Shown piece by piece: positions 8,187 to 10,840 of a DNA stretch of 10,840 nucleotides. This DNA is from Caulobacteraceae bacterium. Lineage in GTDB: Bacteria; Pseudomonadota; Alphaproteobacteria; Caulobacterales; Caulobacteraceae. The stretch covers positions 1-10,840 of the forward strand of contig JAQGII010000073.1 in the NCBI GenBank assembly GCA_028291305.1. The letters run 5' to 3'. The notes below the pieces were generated by a model. The model ran no database searches. It was not told where the DNA came from and worked only from the letters and a program-made list of their open reading frames with translations. Every line of letters begins with the position of its first letter. The stretch's first letter is position 1. The translations under genes were made by a program, and so were the position numbers.

Positions 8187-9137
8187 ATGATCGAGCCGTC
8201 CGAACGTATGACGCCGCCGATGCCTCTGGTCCAGCCGGCAGTGCATTCGCTGCTGGCGGTCGGCATCGAGCAGCCGCGCCTGGACGAGGCGGAAGATTTC
8301 TACTCGGCCTTCGGGTTGCACACGCAGCTGGAAGGTGGCGGCATGGCCCTGCGCGCGGCGACCTCCGCCGGCCCCGCCGCCACCTTGCGCGAAGGCCCCA
8401 GGCGGCGCGTCGGCCACCTGACCTTCGCCGCCTTCGAGGAGGACATCCCCCGCTTCAAGACCCATGTCGAGGCGAGGGGGCTGAAGCTGATCGCTCCGCC
8501 CAGGGGCGTGGAGCCCGAACCCGGCTCGATCTGGGTGGGCGATCCGGACGGCATGGCGATCCAGATCGCGCCCGGCGACAAGAAAACCCCTGACGCTCGC
8601 CGCCAGAGCCAGCTCGCCGCGCCCGCCGGCTGGCGCCATTCGCCTACCCGGGCCGCCACCAGGCCGCAGCCCCTGCGCCTTGGCCACACCTTCCTGTTTT
8701 CCTCGGACCTGGAGCGCAGCAACCGCTTCTACCTGGACGTGCTGGGCCTGGGGCTGTCGGACGGCAACGAGCATGTCTCCTTCCTGCACGGCAGGCACGG
8801 CAGCGACCACCACATCCTCGGCTTCGGCCAGTCGCACGCCCACGGCTTCCACCACCTGAGCTTCGAGGTCGCCAACATCGACCAGATCGGGGTCGGCGGG
8901 CAGCACATGGCCTCGCTCGGCCACGGCGGCTGGGGCTTCGGCCGCCACGTCGCCGGCTCCAACTGGTTCTGGTACATCCGCGACCCGTGGGGCGGCTGGA
9001 TCGAATATTTTTGCGATATCGACTACATCCCGCCGGGGACCGAGGTTCCGCCGCGCGAGCTCGCGCCGGAAGACAGCGTCTACCTGTGGGGACCGCCCAT
9101 GCCGGAGGACTTCATCGTCAATCCGGAGCCGGCTTGA
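8187..9137 (+). CDS. Two-domain VOC protein, type I extradiol (catechol meta-cleavage) dioxygenase-like
   Basis: The 316-residue product has two vicinal-oxygen-chelate domains (about 17-130 and 163-285), the architecture of type I extradiol dioxygenases, which open catechol-type rings with Fe(II) and O2. The second domain carries the complete site: His167 (RLGHTFLF), His223 (GFHHLSFEV) and Glu273 (GWIEYF) as the metal-binding facial triad, a His-His pair (208-209, DHHILGF) where the family has its catalytic His, and Tyr263 in the WYIRDPWGGWIEY segment. The first domain lacks these residues, as is normal. The start is well supported by GGAGG five bases upstream. No other aromatic-degradation gene is nearby, so the substrate is unknown; a diverged VOC enzyme with another reaction is possible. 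It follows the kinase by 64 bp and may or may not share its transcript. Confidence 0.85.
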   Translation: MIEPSERMTPPMPLVQPAVHSLLAVGIEQPRLDEAEDFYSAFGLHTQLEGGGMALRAATSAGPAATLREGPRRRVGHLTFAAFEEDIPRFKTHVEARGLKLIAPPRGVEPEPGSIWVGDPDGMAIQIAPGDKKTPDARRQSQLAAPAGWRHSPTRAATRPQPLRLGHTFLFSSDLERSNRFYLDVLGLGLSDGNEHVSFLHGRHGSDHHILGFGQSHAHGFHHLSFEVANIDQIGVGGQHMASLGHGGWGFGRHVAGSNWFWYIRDPWGGWIEYFCDIDYIPPGTEVPPRELAPEDSVYLWGPPMPEDFIVNPEPA

Positions 9138-9176
9138 TATCCAAGCGCCTTTGCGGCATACACCCCGGCTCACGTC

Positions 9177-9195
9177 GGCGGCAGCGATTGCCGCC
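9177..9195 (+). repeat. GC-rich hairpin in the VOC-rpmF gap
   Basis: GGCGGCA-GCGAT-TGCCGCC is a perfect 7-bp stem with a 5-base loop, located 40 bases after the VOC stop codon and 29 bases before rpmF. It has no T-run. It could end the upstream transcript or lie in the rpmF leader, where an autoregulatory or ribosomal-protein site would be plausible but is not shown. Confidence 0.4.
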
Positions 9196-9224
9196 GCAGT
9201 CATTTCACGCGCCGAGAGATCCCG

Positions 9225-10831
<1,607 letters not shown>

Positions 10832-10840
10832 AGAGGGTTA

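Overview
The window is GC-rich DNA with strong G/C bias at third codon positions. Its gene content and protein sequences point to an alphaproteobacterium, most likely of the Caulobacterales (Caulobacter/Phenylobacterium type). Grounds are the ppiD-trpE pairing, the tpiA-secG-pyrG-eno neighbourhood, a SecG with a long Ala/Pro tail, an HWE-family histidine kinase, and GANTC sites close to start codons. The genus is an inference; no rRNA is present.

Layout: on the minus strand (1-3181) lies a ppiD-like periplasmic folding factor followed, with a GTGA start/stop overlap, by trpE, which runs off the left edge. A 247-bp divergent region (3182-3428) separates these from a plus-strand run: tpiA (triosephosphate isomerase), secG (Sec translocon subunit), pyrG (CTP synthase), a 49-codon remnant of an SGNH hydrolase, a membrane-anchored PAS/HWE histidine kinase, a two-domain VOC protein with a complete extradiol-dioxygenase active site, rpmF (ribosomal protein L32) and eno (enolase, complete, ending 9 bp before the right edge).

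Most genes are housekeeping: glycolysis (tpiA, eno), nucleotide synthesis (pyrG), tryptophan synthesis (trpE), protein export and folding (secG, ppiD) and translation (rpmF). The accessory part is 6490-9137, between pyrG and rpmF/eno, where a decayed hydrolase, an orphan sensor kinase and a ring-cleavage-type dioxygenase sit inside an otherwise conserved neighbourhood.

I see no clear new multi-gene system. The observations most worth checking are: the SGNH remnant, which joins its first and last catalytic blocks in frame; a nested inverted repeat plus strong terminator placed between rpmF and the enolase start; a probably leaderless pyrG start with a hairpin and GANTC site in its promoter; an out-of-frame small ORF with a good ribosome site overlapping the secG start; and a low-GC, rare-codon patch inside trpE.
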